The notes: generated from the sequence alone by a model not told the origin. 64,000 nucleotides of DNA from Leptolyngbya sp. Heron Island J (GCF_000482245.1 NZ_AWNH01000070.1:117557-181556), one strand, 5' to 3'. Counted from the stretch's first letter, positions 19,243 through 28,650 are shown. Numbers and translations: made by a program.

Positions 19243-20352
19243 TTATACTATAGCGGTCTTTCGGTGGCTATGGTGGCAACGTTCTGGCGAGATTACCGTA
19301 ATGGCGTCGTCTAATAATCCACACCCGGCTTCAACCGATTCGATCCGGCAGAGCTGATCCCGGAGTTCGGCGGCTCCGTCAAAACCCTTGGCGTACCAGG
19401 CCATATGCTTGCGGGCCTGGCGAATACCGCTTTTTCCCTTGTACTCAGCCAGCATAATCAAATGTTCTTGGGCACAGCGCAGCCGTTCAACCACCGTAGG
19501 CGGCTGGCGATACTCACCAGTTTTAAGAAAGTGATCGATTTCTCCGACTAAAAATGGATAGCCCAGGGTGCCACGGGAGCACATGACGCCATCGGCCTGG
19601 GTTTGTTCTAGGCATGCGATCGCAGCCTCCACCGAAAAAATATCTCCATTGGCAATCACCGGAATGGATAACGCCTGCTTGACTTTGGCAATCCAGTCCC
19701 AGTCAGCGGTGCCGTTGTATCCTTGGGAACGGGTACGACCATGGAGGGTGAGCATCTGGGCACCAGCCGCTTCCAACCGGCGAGCAAAGTCGACTGCATT
19801 AATGTCATCTTCCGACCAGCCGATCCGAGTCTTGGCTGTAACCGGCACTGATACCGCCGTACTCACCGTTTCCACAATTCGGGCTGCGGTATCCGGGTCA
19901 CGCAGCAGCGATGATCCCCCTCCATTTTTGGTGATTTTATTCACCGGGCAACCCATGTTGATATCAATGGTGTCAGCCCCTTGATCTACGGCTTTTTTCG
20001 CCGCTTCTGCTAGAAATTCAGGACGTCGATCAAATAGCTGAATGCTAATGGGCCGCTCATCGGGATCAACCTCCATGACCTTGGGCAACTTGTGCACGTG
20101 GTGCAGTTCTGCCGCACTCACCATTTCCGTGTACATCATTGACTCAGGGGCATAGCGGCGCACCAGGCGACGAAACACCAGATCGGTCACGCCAGATAGC
20201 GGCGACTGTAGCACCCGGCTATGGACCTCGACGGTGCCAATTTTGAGAGGAGTGGCCAGACGGGATTTTAAAGCAGGGGATAGGGCGTGGGGATTGGAGA
20301 TCGAGGAGTGCGGATCTTGGGTGGTTTGGTGGAGATTGAGAGCGACTGACAT
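19243..20352 (-). CDS. dusB: tRNA-dihydrouridine synthase (DusB type)
   Basis: The 369-residue flavoenzyme reduces uridine to dihydrouridine in the tRNA D-loop. Signature features are APL-like LQSPLSGVTDLVFR near the start, the MGCPVNKITKNGGGSSLL segment with the catalytic Cys135, the flavin-binding strand VPVTAKTRIGW, and LHGRTRSQGYNG. The protein has an N-terminal extension of about 30 residues before the barrel, so an internal start is possible. The gene probably leads the DUF3318 gene. Confidence 0.92.
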   Translation of the reverse strand: MSVALNLHQTTQDPHSSISNPHALSPALKSRLATPLKIGTVEVHSRVLQSPLSGVTDLVFRRLVRRYAPESMMYTEMVSAAELHHVHKLPKVMEVDPDERPISIQLFDRRPEFLAEAAKKAVDQGADTIDINMGCPVNKITKNGGGSSLLRDPDTAARIVETVSTAVSVPVTAKTRIGWSEDDINAVDFARRLEAAGAQMLTLHGRTRSQGYNGTADWDWIAKVKQALSIPVIANGDIFSVEAAIACLEQTQADGVMCSRGTLGYPFLVGEIDHFLKTGEYRQPPTVVERLRCAQEHLIMLAEYKGKSGIRQARKHMAWYAKGFDGAAELRDQLCRIESVEAGCGLLDDAITVISPERCHHSHRKTAIV

Positions 20353-20408
20353 GGAGGTTTGGCTGAACGCCGAAAGGGGAGAAGTTCTTTCAACAGCTTA
20401 CGCTTCTC

Positions 20409-20476
20409 TAGGATGCCACTAATCTCATCGCGCAACTCAAAACCCGTGCTTCAGAACTCCTGTAGGATGCCACTAA
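20409..20476. promoter_or_regulatory. 14-bp direct repeat between dusB and eamA
   Basis: TAGGATGCCACTAA occurs at 20409-20422 and again at 20463-20476, 54 bp apart, in the short divergent intergenic region. It may be a duplicated regulator site; no factor is assigned. Confidence 0.4.
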
Positions 20477-20506
20477 CTTAATATTCAAATTAAAAACCGG
20501 GTAAAG

Positions 20507-21391
20507 ATGTTTCAAGGGGAAATTGCGGCGCTCAGTGCGGCGGCGCTATGGGCATTTGCAACGCTGATGTTTGGTCGATTGGGTAAACAGCTATCGCCAC
20601 TGGTGCTGAACCTGATTAAGGGCAGTATGGCCATTGGGTTTATTGTGCTGACCCTGGTGGTGCGGCAACAGCTGCTGGCGTCGTTACCCATGGAGTCAGT
20701 CGGGCTCCTACTGGTTAGCGGTGTGGTGGGCATTGGTCTAGGAGATACGGCCTACTTTGCCACCGTCAATGCCTTGGGGGCTCGCCGTGCCCTGCTATTG
20801 GAAATGTTGGCCCCATTGATGTCAGCTGTGATGGCTCTGGTCTTTTTGCAAGAGCGGCTTTCAGCTATTGCCTGGCTCGGTATGGCACTGACCCTGGTGG
20901 GCATTGTCTGGGTGGTGAGTGAACGCAGTCCTCAGCTAAACGCGGGGCCTGCGTCTGCCAGGGGGATCATCCTGGGGGTGATGGCGGCCCTGGGCCAGGC
21001 CATTGGCAGTGTTTTATCGCGGGCAGCACTGGCGGATACAACGGTGGACCCGCTGTGGAGCAGCTTACTAAGACTGGTGGCCGGATTGGTTTGTATCGGG
21101 GGGCTATGTCTGTGGCGCAGGCGATCGCAACCCTTAATCTCCAAACAAGTGGTTTCAGCTCGATTGCTTGGGGGTGTTGCGATCGCGGCCTTTTTTGGTA
21201 CTTATCTCGCCATCTGGCTACAGCAAGTTGCCCTCAAATATTCCCCTACTGGTATCGCCCAGTCACTGCTGGCGACCAGCCCGATTATGGTGCTGCCGAT
21301 GGCTCTGGTGATTGGCGAACGGATTACCTTGCGAGCTATCTGTGGAGCCATGGTTGCCTTAGTTGGTGTTTGGTTGTTGTTTAGCCGTTGA
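20507..21391 (+). CDS. EamA/DMT family transporter
   Basis: The 294-residue protein has about ten transmembrane helices arranged as two EamA repeats (about 1-135 and 150-293), as in drug/metabolite transporters such as RhaT or YdcZ relatives. Both repeats carry the typical GE-R/ERIT and LALVGVW-like endings. It probably exports small metabolites; the substrate is not predictable. The gene is divergent from dusB. Confidence 0.88.
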   Translation: MFQGEIAALSAAALWAFATLMFGRLGKQLSPLVLNLIKGSMAIGFIVLTLVVRQQLLASLPMESVGLLLVSGVVGIGLGDTAYFATVNALGARRALLLEMLAPLMSAVMALVFLQERLSAIAWLGMALTLVGIVWVVSERSPQLNAGPASARGIILGVMAALGQAIGSVLSRAALADTTVDPLWSSLLRLVAGLVCIGGLCLWRRRSQPLISKQVVSARLLGGVAIAAFFGTYLAIWLQQVALKYSPTGIAQSLLATSPIMVLPMALVIGERITLRAICGAMVALVGVWLLFSR

Positions 21392-21412
21392 GGGGGGCTG
21401 ATCTCAATTACC

Positions 21413-21431
21413 CCTAACCCTTCGTTAACCT
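21413..21431 (+). promoter_or_regulatory. candidate Pho box upstream of arsR-pst
   Basis: CCTAACCC, a 3-base spacer and GTTAACCT form two 8-mers at 11-bp spacing, close to the cyanobacterial SphR/PhoB consensus of TTTAACCA-like repeats, with about 13 of 16 positions matching. It lies 64 bp before the ArsR-type gene. Confidence 0.35.
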
Positions 21432-21465
21432 ATATGAATCATATTTCATATGAATCTCAGTTCAT
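21432..21465. promoter_or_regulatory. candidate ArsR-type operator (nested TTCAT/ATGAA palindromes)
   Basis: ATATGAA (21432-21438) pairs with TTCATAT (21445-21451). A perfect palindrome TTCATATGAA (21445-21454) overlaps it, ATATGAATC is repeated directly 16 bp apart, and TTCAT occurs again at 21461. Such AT-rich dyads near the promoter fit ArsR/SmtB operators. Confidence 0.5.
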
Positions 21466-21494
21466 TCTAAGCTGTCTCTGTCAATCTCAAGGTC

Positions 21495-21779
21495 ATGGAT
21501 CAGGTCACTTGCGTCGATAAGCTCAAGATTTTGGCCGACACCACAAGGCTAGGCATATTACAGAAGTTACTGCGCTTGGGGCCTCAATCCGTAGGTGCTC
21601 TAATGGTGGCTTTAGATGTAGAGCAAACGCTTTTATCCCATCATTTACGCGTATTACGAAAGGCTAAATTTGTAATCCCTGAAAGAATGGGTAAGCAAGT
21701 GTTCTATCGGCTAGCACCCGACCTATTGATTGAGCAAAACAGCCTCAACCTGGATTGTTGTGTTTTATCGTTTCGGTAA
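21495..21779 (+). CDS. ArsR family transcriptional regulator
   Basis: The 94-residue winged-helix protein belongs to the ArsR/SmtB group: LKILADTTRLGILQKLL at the start, recognition helix region with LLSHHLRVLRKA (about 47-58), and the wing KQVFYRL. The classical ELCVCDL metal site is missing, but Cys6 and a C-terminal Cys88-Cys89 pair could form an atypical arsenite or metal site, which is inference. It lies 80 bp upstream of pstS in the same direction, with nested palindromes at 21432-21465 upstream, so autoregulation and control of the pst genes are likely. Confidence 0.88.
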   Translation: MDQVTCVDKLKILADTTRLGILQKLLRLGPQSVGALMVALDVEQTLLSHHLRVLRKAKFVIPERMGKQVFYRLAPDLLIEQNSLNLDCCVLSFR

Positions 21780-21859
21780 TGTGTGAGGGGATACTCCCCT
21801 GACCGTTAGGCTCGACCACAGTGTCCTGATCCATACCCTCTTACAAGGACATCAGGTCT

Positions 21860-22714
21860 ATGGTGCAAACGCTTTATTGGCAAAGGTTAGGGGTCATTGC
21901 TTTAGCATTGGCGGGGCTATCAGCTTGTTCACCATCATCCCCAGATTCTGCTAGTGGTGAACTGCAAGGAAAAGTGATTCTAACCGGATCGAGTACGGTC
22001 GCTCCCCTGGCGTCTGAATTGGGCAAACGCTTTGAACAGCAGCATCCTGAGGTGCGCGTGGATGTGCAGACAGGCGGTTCCTCACGGGGATTAGCGGATG
22101 CTCGCAGCGGCCAGGCGGATATTGGCATGATGTCACGGGATTTAGCCGCCGATGAAACGGATGTGGTGGCCTATGCGGTTGCCCAAGATGGGGTGGCCAT
22201 GATTGTCCATGCGGATAATCCGGTGACGGAGTTGAGTCCTGACCAGCTTGTCGATATTTACACGGGTGACATTACCGAATGGTCGGCTGTAGGCGGTAAT
22301 GATACAGCGATCAGTGTGGTCAATAAGGCTGAAGGGCGTTCCACCTTGGAAGTTTTTCTCAAACACTTCGACTTAGAAAATAGCGATATCCAAGCCCAGG
22401 TGATCATTGGTGACAATGAGCAAGGCATCAAAACGGTCACTGGAAATCCTAGTGCCATCGGCTATGTATCCATTGGCGCAGCGGAAAACAGCATTGCTCG
22501 GGGGGAACCGTTAAAGCTGTTGCCGCTAGAGGGCATAAACCCGAGTACAGCATCGGTACAGGATGGCTCATTTCCGTTATCACGCACGCTTAACTTTGTG
22601 ACGAGTGGTGAGCCAGAAACGCTGACAAAGGCATTTATTGATTTTGCTCAGTCTTTTGAGGTGCATGACATTGTGGAGCAGCAGAATTTTGTCCCTATTG
22701 ATTTCTATCAATAA
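21860..22714 (+). CDS. pstS: phosphate ABC transporter substrate-binding protein
   Basis: The 284-residue lipoprotein has a signal peptide ending in the lipobox LSAC (Cys23). The mature part is a PBP domain: LTGSSTVAPLASELGKRF, the phosphate-binding GGSSRGLADARSGQADIGMMSRDL region (about 72-95), and KAEGRSTLEVF. It captures phosphate for the PstCAB transporter. The length is close to the short PstS/SphX type. It heads the pst gene run, which follows the ArsR-type gene. Confidence 0.92.
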   Translation: MVQTLYWQRLGVIALALAGLSACSPSSPDSASGELQGKVILTGSSTVAPLASELGKRFEQQHPEVRVDVQTGGSSRGLADARSGQADIGMMSRDLAADETDVVAYAVAQDGVAMIVHADNPVTELSPDQLVDIYTGDITEWSAVGGNDTAISVVNKAEGRSTLEVFLKHFDLENSDIQAQVIIGDNEQGIKTVTGNPSAIGYVSIGAAENSIARGEPLKLLPLEGINPSTASVQDGSFPLSRTLNFVTSGEPETLTKAFIDFAQSFEVHDIVEQQNFVPIDFYQ

Positions 22715-22721
22715 AAAGAAT

Positions 22722-23600
22722 TTGTCGGGGCAGGTAGACTCATCATTAGCTCTTAGACAGGCTCAGCGCAATGACTGGCTTTTGCTAACTGGCCTGCGGT
22801 TGTTGGCCAGTCTGACCGCAATGGTCGGTGTCTTAATTACTGTGTTTGTGTTTAGAGAAGCGTTGCCTGCCCTGCAATCTATTGGCGTGCTGCGATTCTT
22901 TCGCGATCAGGCCTGGTATCCCTTGGAAGGGCAGTTTAACCTGGTGCCGATTTTGTTGGGAACTGTGTTGCTGGCATTGGGAGGAATTGCGATCGCAATT
23001 CCCCTCGGGTTACTCTCCGCTCTCTTTTGCCAGTTTTACGCTCCCAAACTGCTGGCCTCTGCCTATCAGCGACTTTTGGAATTACTCGCCGGCATCCCCT
23101 CAGTAGTCTATGGCTTCTGGGGTTTAGTTGTCCTCGTGCCAAAGATTAATCAGATCCATCCGCCCGGACAAAGTTTGTTGGCAGGAATTTTGATTCTGAG
23201 TCTGATGATCTTGCCGACAGTGGCACTGCTCTCAAAAACCAGCCTGGGAGAGGTACCTGACGATTACTTAAAGGGGGCTGAGGCCTTGAGTTTGTCACGG
23301 TGGACAACGCTGACTCGAATTGTTTTACCAACAGCCCGTTCCGGTTTGTTCACAGCAGTCGTTTTGGCCACAGGTCGGGCGTTAGGCGAAACAATGGCAG
23401 TGCTGATGGTCTGCGGCAACGTAGTCCAAATTCCAAAGTCTGTTTTTGATCCGGTGCGTTCTTTAGCCGCTAATATCGCTCTGGAAATGGCCTACGCCAC
23501 GGCGGATCACCGTGCAGTGTTGTTTGTCAGTGGTTTGGTGTTACTCGGGCTGATTGGATTATTGGTGATGATTGCAGCTGTTTTAGGGGCCGATGAATAA
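22722..23600 (+). CDS. pstC: phosphate ABC transporter permease PstC
   Basis: This permease has about six membrane helices and the binding-protein-dependent inner membrane signature around GAEALSLSRWTTLTRIVLPTA. It moves phosphate delivered by PstS. Its start is unclear. The frame opens at ATG 22638 but overlaps pstS by 77 bp, ATG 22665 overlaps by 50 bp, and TTG 22722 lies 7 bp past the pstS stop after an A/G-rich stretch. I take 22722 because it avoids coding the N-terminus inside pstS. Confidence 0.9.
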   Translation: MSGQVDSSLALRQAQRNDWLLLTGLRLLASLTAMVGVLITVFVFREALPALQSIGVLRFFRDQAWYPLEGQFNLVPILLGTVLLALGGIAIAIPLGLLSALFCQFYAPKLLASAYQRLLELLAGIPSVVYGFWGLVVLVPKINQIHPPGQSLLAGILILSLMILPTVALLSKTSLGEVPDDYLKGAEALSLSRWTTLTRIVLPTARSGLFTAVVLATGRALGETMAVLMVCGNVVQIPKSVFDPVRSLAANIALEMAYATADHRAVLFVSGLVLLGLIGLLVMIAAVLGADE

Positions 23601-24456
23601 GGACAACGTTATGGTATCTAAAGCAATCTCTAAAAAGTGGCCCGATCGACTGCTGAGTTGGGCGACTTGGGCCACAGCCAGCGGTATTACCGCTATTTTT
23701 CTATGGATTGTGCTCTCGATTGTCGGGCAAGGCTTAGGACAGCTGTCTTTAAATTTTCTCTTGTCTGAGCCCATCAATGCGGGGCGAGAGGGAGGAATTG
23801 CCCCAATTCTGGTATCTACTCTGTTGATTTTGGGAGTGTGTTTGGTGATTGCCCTACCTCTAGGACTTGCCACGGCACTGCTGCTCTCAGAGTTTACTGT
23901 GAGTGATCAACGTCTGGGGAGCTGGGTCCGGCGCAGTCTAGATTTTTTGGCCGGGGTCCCATCAATTGTGTTTGGGTTATTTGGCAGTGTGTTTTTTTCG
24001 CAGGTACTGGGGTTAGGGTTTTCAATCCTGTCTGGGGGCTTGACCCTGGCGTGTATGGTGTTGCCACTGTTGATTCGAGCGACGGAGGAGGGATTGCGAT
24101 CTCAACCCGCCAGCTATCGACAGGGAGCCGCGGCCCTGGGGCTTTCCAAAACCACCACACTGTTCAAAATTCTCTTGCCTGCGGCCCTACCGGGACTCAT
24201 GGTTGGTGTTGTCTTGTCTATGGGACGGGCTTTAGCAGAAACTGCCGCCCTAATCTTCACTAGTGGCTATGTTGACCGATTTCCAGAATCACTTTTGGAT
24301 TCAGGGCGGGTCTTGTCAATTCATATTTTTGACCTGTCGATGAATGTGCCGGGTGGAGATGGGAATGCGGCAGCATCTGCATTGGTGTTGTTGGGATTAT
24401 TGCTTGGGTTAAATGGCTTGGCAGCGTTGATTACGTTGCGTTGGTCGGCCAGGTAA
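23593..24456 (+). CDS. pstA: phosphate ABC transporter permease PstA
   Basis: The 287-residue permease pairs with PstC in the high-affinity phosphate importer. It has six predicted helices and the EAA-like loop GAAALGLSKTTTLFKILLPAALPG (first residue about 180), which contacts PstB. ATG 23593 overlaps the pstC stop by 8 bp, indicating translational coupling; ATG 23611 is an alternative. The end of the gene is 125 bp before pstB. Confidence 0.93.
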   Translation: MNKDNVMVSKAISKKWPDRLLSWATWATASGITAIFLWIVLSIVGQGLGQLSLNFLLSEPINAGREGGIAPILVSTLLILGVCLVIALPLGLATALLLSEFTVSDQRLGSWVRRSLDFLAGVPSIVFGLFGSVFFSQVLGLGFSILSGGLTLACMVLPLLIRATEEGLRSQPASYRQGAAALGLSKTTTLFKILLPAALPGLMVGVVLSMGRALAETAALIFTSGYVDRFPESLLDSGRVLSIHIFDLSMNVPGGDGNAAASALVLLGLLLGLNGLAALITLRWSAR

Positions 24457-24581
24457 GGGGTAAGTTATGGCAATGTTTAGATGAAAGACTATCTCAACTC
24501 ACAAGATTACGCCTCAAGCACCTGATCACGTGTTAATTTTCTGCTGATTTTGACATCACTGCGATTATTTTCTTTTCACTC

Positions 24582-25391
24582 ATGCTTTCTTACCATCCAT
24601 ATACCGATTCTAATTCTGTTGAGACGTCCTGCCTCTTAGACGTTCAACAGCTAACACTGCGCTATGGACGTCACATCGCCTTTGAGGATATTTCTCTGCC
24701 GATTTATTCAGGACAAATTACGGCGATTGTGGGACCCTCGGGCTGCGGGAAGAGTAGTTTCTTGAGCTGTTTAAATCGGATGAGTGATCTAGTACCCGAT
24801 TGTTATGTGGAGGGACAAATTCTGCTGGGAGATATGGATATTCTGCACCTGGCTACAGATACCCTATCGCTACGTCGTCGGGTGGGGATGATTTTTCAGC
24901 GCCCTAATCCTTTTCCCCTCAGTATTTGGGAAAATCTGGCCCTACCGTTACGAGAGCATGGGATCACCCCGCGTCATCAACTAGCAGAGACGATTGAAAC
25001 CGTGTTACGGGATGTAGGTCTTTGGTCAGAGGTTAAGGATCGTCTCCGCCAGTCGGCTTTAGCCTTATCCGGTGGACAGCAGCAGCGACTGTGTATTGCC
25101 CGAGCCCTGGTACTACAGCCAGAGGTATTACTGCTGGATGAGCCCTGCAGTGCCCTGGACCCGATTGCCAGTGGCATTGTTGAGGACTTAATTGTGCGGT
25201 TGCGTCCTCGTTATACTCAGGTGGTCATCACCCATAATTTGGCTCAGGCCAGCCGCATCGCTGATCAGATGGGTATGTTTTGGGTTCAAAATGGCGTGGG
25301 ACAACTAATTGAATTTGGCAGCACCCAGCAGATGTTTGCAGCCCCCACCCATGAGCTGACTGCAGCTTACGTCAGCGGTGGGAAGGGTTAA
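24582..25391 (+). CDS. pstB: phosphate ABC transporter ATP-binding protein PstB
   Basis: The 269-residue ATPase powers PstCA. Walker A is GPSGCGKSS (51-59), the signature is LSGGQQQR (162-169), Walker B is LLLDEP (183-188), and the switch histidine is in VVITHNL. The NRMSDLVPDC region is PstB-specific. It is separated from pstA by 125 bp, so it may have its own promoter. No phoU gene follows: the next gene is convergent, with a single base between the stop codons. Confidence 0.94.
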   Translation: MLSYHPYTDSNSVETSCLLDVQQLTLRYGRHIAFEDISLPIYSGQITAIVGPSGCGKSSFLSCLNRMSDLVPDCYVEGQILLGDMDILHLATDTLSLRRRVGMIFQRPNPFPLSIWENLALPLREHGITPRHQLAETIETVLRDVGLWSEVKDRLRQSALALSGGQQQRLCIARALVLQPEVLLLDEPCSALDPIASGIVEDLIVRLRPRYTQVVITHNLAQASRIADQMGMFWVQNGVGQLIEFGSTQQMFAAPTHELTAAYVSGGKG

Positions 25392-25392
25392 C

Positions 25393-26502
25393 TTATTCCG
25401 CAGTGACGCCTGCTCCTGATCCTTGGACGAAAACAGGCTGATTAAAAGACGCGGGTTTGTCACCCACAGTCGCGCCGCCATTGAGCATACCCTGTAGGCT
25501 AGGCTCAAAGAAGGTGTAAGGGAAACGCGCATCGGGACGGCTGACATCATCCAGCCGCTGCTGTAGCTCAGCGGGAATCTCGAAATCCAGTGCGCCCAGG
25601 TTATCCTGCAGCTGATGTAGCTTGGTGGCTCCGATAATGACTGAGGCCACAGCAGGCTGGTTAGCGACCCAGTTCAGGGCCACTTGAGCCATGGACCGGT
25701 CCAATTCTTTCGCCACCTGCTCCAGTGCAGCCACAATGGCCCAGTTTTTCTCAGTAAACTTATCAAAGGCTGGATTGCCGCTGTTGGCCAGCATTGCCAG
25801 TCGTCCTGCACCTTCGCCACCTTGCTCGGATGGCTTATATTTTCCAGACAGCAAACCGCTGGCCAAGGGCGACCAAGCCATCAGACTGGTGCCGAGATTT
25901 TGGGCTAGGGCCGTGTATTCAAATTCAATGTTGCGCTCGGCCAGGGAATATTCCAGCTGGACGGTGCTGATGGGTTCCCAGTGGCGTTCTTGGGCCAGGG
26001 TTTGCGCTTGCGCCACATACCAGGCCGGTGCATCCGATAGGGCCACATGACGCACTTTGCCTGAGCGCACCAGATCATCCAGGGTGCGCATGACCTCAGC
26101 CGCTGGGGTGACTTGGTCCCAGGTGTGCAGCATATAGAGATCAATGTAGTCGGTGCCAAGGCGTTCTAAGGAGCCTTCGACGGCGCGGAGAATATTTTTG
26201 CGACCGTTGCCGCCAGCATTGGGGTTACCGGGGTCGGCATTGTAGCTAAATTTGGTAGTAATGATGATGCGATCGCGATTCTTACTCTCTCGAATAAATC
26301 GCTCTAACATCCGCTCGCTATTGCCATTGGTATACAGATCCGCCGTATCGACAAAGTTTCCCCCCGCATCAACATAGGCATCAAACAACTGGCGAGCATT
26401 GGCCTCATCCGTTCCCCAACCCCAATCATCACCAAACGTCATTGTCCCGAGTGCTAAGCGACTGACTTTTAATCCGGTATTGCCTAATGTGTAATAGTTC
26501 AT
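25393..26502 (-). CDS. aldo/keto reductase
   Basis: The protein of about 369 residues is an NADPH-dependent aldo/keto reductase of the YajO/Tas-like branch. It begins YYTLGNTGLKVSRLALGTM, and carries FVDTADLYTNGNSE with the catalytic Tyr, then ITTKFSYN with the Lys, DLYMLHTWD with the His, and a C-terminal cofactor site ASVIIGATKLHQL. ATG 26502 is chosen because the standard N-terminus begins there; an upstream ATG at 26562 would add 20 unrelated residues. It reduces aldehydes or ketones; the substrate is unknown. Confidence 0.9.
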   Translation of the reverse strand: MNYYTLGNTGLKVSRLALGTMTFGDDWGWGTDEANARQLFDAYVDAGGNFVDTADLYTNGNSERMLERFIRESKNRDRIIITTKFSYNADPGNPNAGGNGRKNILRAVEGSLERLGTDYIDLYMLHTWDQVTPAAEVMRTLDDLVRSGKVRHVALSDAPAWYVAQAQTLAQERHWEPISTVQLEYSLAERNIEFEYTALAQNLGTSLMAWSPLASGLLSGKYKPSEQGGEGAGRLAMLANSGNPAFDKFTEKNWAIVAALEQVAKELDRSMAQVALNWVANQPAVASVIIGATKLHQLQDNLGALDFEIPAELQQRLDDVSRPDARFPYTFFEPSLQGMLNGGATVGDKPASFNQPVFVQGSGAGVTAE

Positions 26503-26697
26503 AGGTTTGTTGTGCAGTGACCAACTGCTGATGTTTAGTCTACAGACACCACTATGGAACAAGCATCAAAACAATACTTGAATCTGATTGCTGAGTTTTG
26601 GTAAAAAATTGCTTACCCAGAAAACCTATGAGCTGTTGGGTATGAGGCGGACATGCTAAGTTGCCTTGGTGATTAGCAAATACCTTAGGGGGCAGGG

Positions 26698-27456
26698 ATG
26701 CAATTGAGCCTTGATACGGTGGCACTACTGTTTATCGTGGCCATGGTGGCAGGCTGTGTAGATACTATTGCTGGCGGGGGTGGGTTGATTGTATTACCCA
26801 CGCTGCTGATGGCCGGCATACCTCCAGCCGCTGCCCTGGCAACTAACAAACTCCAGGGTAGCGGCGGCACGTTGGTTGCCTCCCTCTATTTCCTCCGTCA
26901 GCAGATTGTTCGCTTCAGCGAGATCAGGCTAACAATATTGATGACTTTTGTGGGAGCCGTGGTGGGTGTCTGGCTCGTGCTACAGATCAATAGCACGGCG
27001 CTCCAGGCAATCATACCGTTTTTACTGATCAGTATGGGCTCCTATTTTGCGCTGTCACCACAGTTGGGAATCACCGATCAAAAACAGCGCATCGCTCACA
27101 AACCATTTTCTGGGTTGATAGCCCCATGGCTTGGCTTTTACGACGGCTTTTTTGGGCCAGGAACCGGCATGTTTATGGCCTTATCGCTGGTGAGTCTGCG
27201 GGGCTATAACCTGACTAAGGCCACCGCCCACACCAAATTACTTAACTGCACAAGCAACGTGTCATCACTGCTGTACTTTCTTGCTTTTGGCGAGGTGTAT
27301 TGGCGAGTGGGTCTGATTATGCTGGCAGGCCAGGTGATCGGCTCCTCAGTTGGGGCCAGAATTGTGATCGCCAAAGGAGCTACTTTGATTCGTCCGGTTG
27401 TTGCGATGGTTTGTTTTCTAATGGCCTCAAAGCTGTTGCTGGATACGTTTGGCTAA
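26698..27456 (+). CDS. TauE/SafE family membrane permease
   Basis: The 252-residue integral membrane protein has about eight helices and the TauE/SafE (former DUF81) signatures GCVDTIAGGGGLIVLPTLL near the start and GFYDGFFGPGTGMFM in the middle. Family members are proposed to export sulfite, sulfoacetate or related anions. There is no sulfur metabolism gene nearby, so the substrate remains open. It converges on a small minus-strand gene 5 bp away. Confidence 0.9.
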   Translation: MQLSLDTVALLFIVAMVAGCVDTIAGGGGLIVLPTLLMAGIPPAAALATNKLQGSGGTLVASLYFLRQQIVRFSEIRLTILMTFVGAVVGVWLVLQINSTALQAIIPFLLISMGSYFALSPQLGITDQKQRIAHKPFSGLIAPWLGFYDGFFGPGTGMFMALSLVSLRGYNLTKATAHTKLLNCTSNVSSLLYFLAFGEVYWRVGLIMLAGQVIGSSVGARIVIAKGATLIRPVVAMVCFLMASKLLLDTFG

Positions 27457-27461
27457 GGCTG

Positions 27462-27698
27462 CTAGGCACCTAAGAATTCAGAGAGTACCTCACAGGCTCC
27501 ATCTTCAACCCCATCGTAAATGGAGGGGCTAGGGGAAAAGGGAGGGGTTGGTTTATCCGCCAGCTCCAAATGCTCATGGAGGATTGTTAAAATTGCTTCG
27601 GACACAGACGTAATCGCCTGCTCCTGCTGATACGGACGGAGTTTATCTAACAAGTCAGGGGTGAGCAGTAACGTTACTGGGGTTCTTGCAGTTGCCAT
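27462..27698 (-). CDS. small ribbon-helix-helix-like protein
   Basis: The 78-residue frame opens with PVTLLLTPDLLDKLRPY, a short strand followed by helices (VSEAILTILHEHL), which resembles CopG/MetJ-type ribbon-helix-helix DNA-binding proteins. A Pro-rich, acidic tail follows. No toxin-like partner gene is adjacent. The assignment is by pattern only. Confidence 0.55.
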   Translation of the reverse strand: MATARTPVTLLLTPDLLDKLRPYQQEQAITSVSEAILTILHEHLELADKPTPPFSPSPSIYDGVEDGACEVLSEFLGA

Positions 27699-27954
27699 AG
27701 TAGTTGATCAAAGGGCACTTAACGTTAGCTTATAAGACAACTGCCCTGATCTTCTGTTTAAACTCTCTCCATCGGCCCAGACGCAACCCTAATTGATCGT
27801 CTCCTAATATTTCAGAGCAGCCACAAAACCTGCGTAATTGACCATGATAAACCGGGTTTGTCAATTTCAGGTGTAACACCCACCCATCCGACGTATAACT
27901 TGTAGCAGCTCAGAATTAAGCATAGATGAGCATCTAAGCAAGGACATCTGCCTT

Positions 27955-28650
27955 ATGTATTCAGACGGGAGCTATCATCAAACCCTGGGGTATCTGCATA
28001 TTCAGTTTGGCAACTTAGACCAGGCTTGTTTGGACTATCTGAACGCTATTGAAGCCTTTCAACGTGATGATGATCAAGACGCAGCGCTTCAACTAACAGA
28101 GCGTCTCAATGACCTGAACTGTGAGATAGAATCCCGTTCAGGTCAAAAAAAAGACCTATCGCTGTCGGTTCATTTAAAAATTGAAATCCTGCGACTTTGC
28201 CGTTTGGGATCGCGCTACAGCCGTCGTTATCAACATCCCGTGGCCCTGAATGTGCTGGAGCGGGGTTTAAATCTGAGCGATGTCTTGGCAGATATTGACT
28301 ATCAGCAGGGTCAATATTGTGCTGCCATTGTGCTCGGTATGATGGGGAAAATTTACCACACTCAGCGCTATTATCTGTTTGCTCTGGCTTCATTTAAGGC
28401 AGCCCTGGAGGCCTATGAGTCTTTATCCAACCCTGACAAACAAACCCAAGGTCGGATGGCAACGGTGTTATGCAAAATAGCGGACATTGCAGAAATCACC
28501 CATCATCCGGATGTAGCCATCGAATGTTATTTAGATGCACTGTGGTATCTGAATGCCTGTGGCCAAAAGCCTCGGGCTCGACAAGTGGCGCAACAATTAA
28601 AAACTTTGTGTAATATGTCGCAGCAGCCAGTGGCTGTCAAGGCTGACTAA
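27955..28650 (+). CDS. TPR-like protein
   Basis: The 231-residue protein is made of helical pairs typical of tetratricopeptide repeats: TLGYLHIQFGNLDQACLDYLNAIEAF at the start (residues about 10-35), GKIYHTQRYYLFALASFKAALEAYE (about 132-156), and CKIADIAEITHHPDVAIECYLDALWYL (about 173-199). It likely acts as a protein-protein scaffold; the partner is unknown. A ribosome site AAGGA lies 11 bp before the ATG. Confidence 0.7.
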   Translation: MYSDGSYHQTLGYLHIQFGNLDQACLDYLNAIEAFQRDDDQDAALQLTERLNDLNCEIESRSGQKKDLSLSVHLKIEILRLCRLGSRYSRRYQHPVALNVLERGLNLSDVLADIDYQQGQYCAAIVLGMMGKIYHTQRYYLFALASFKAALEAYESLSNPDKQTQGRMATVLCKIADIAEITHHPDVAIECYLDALWYLNACGQKPRARQVAQQLKTLCNMSQQPVAVKAD

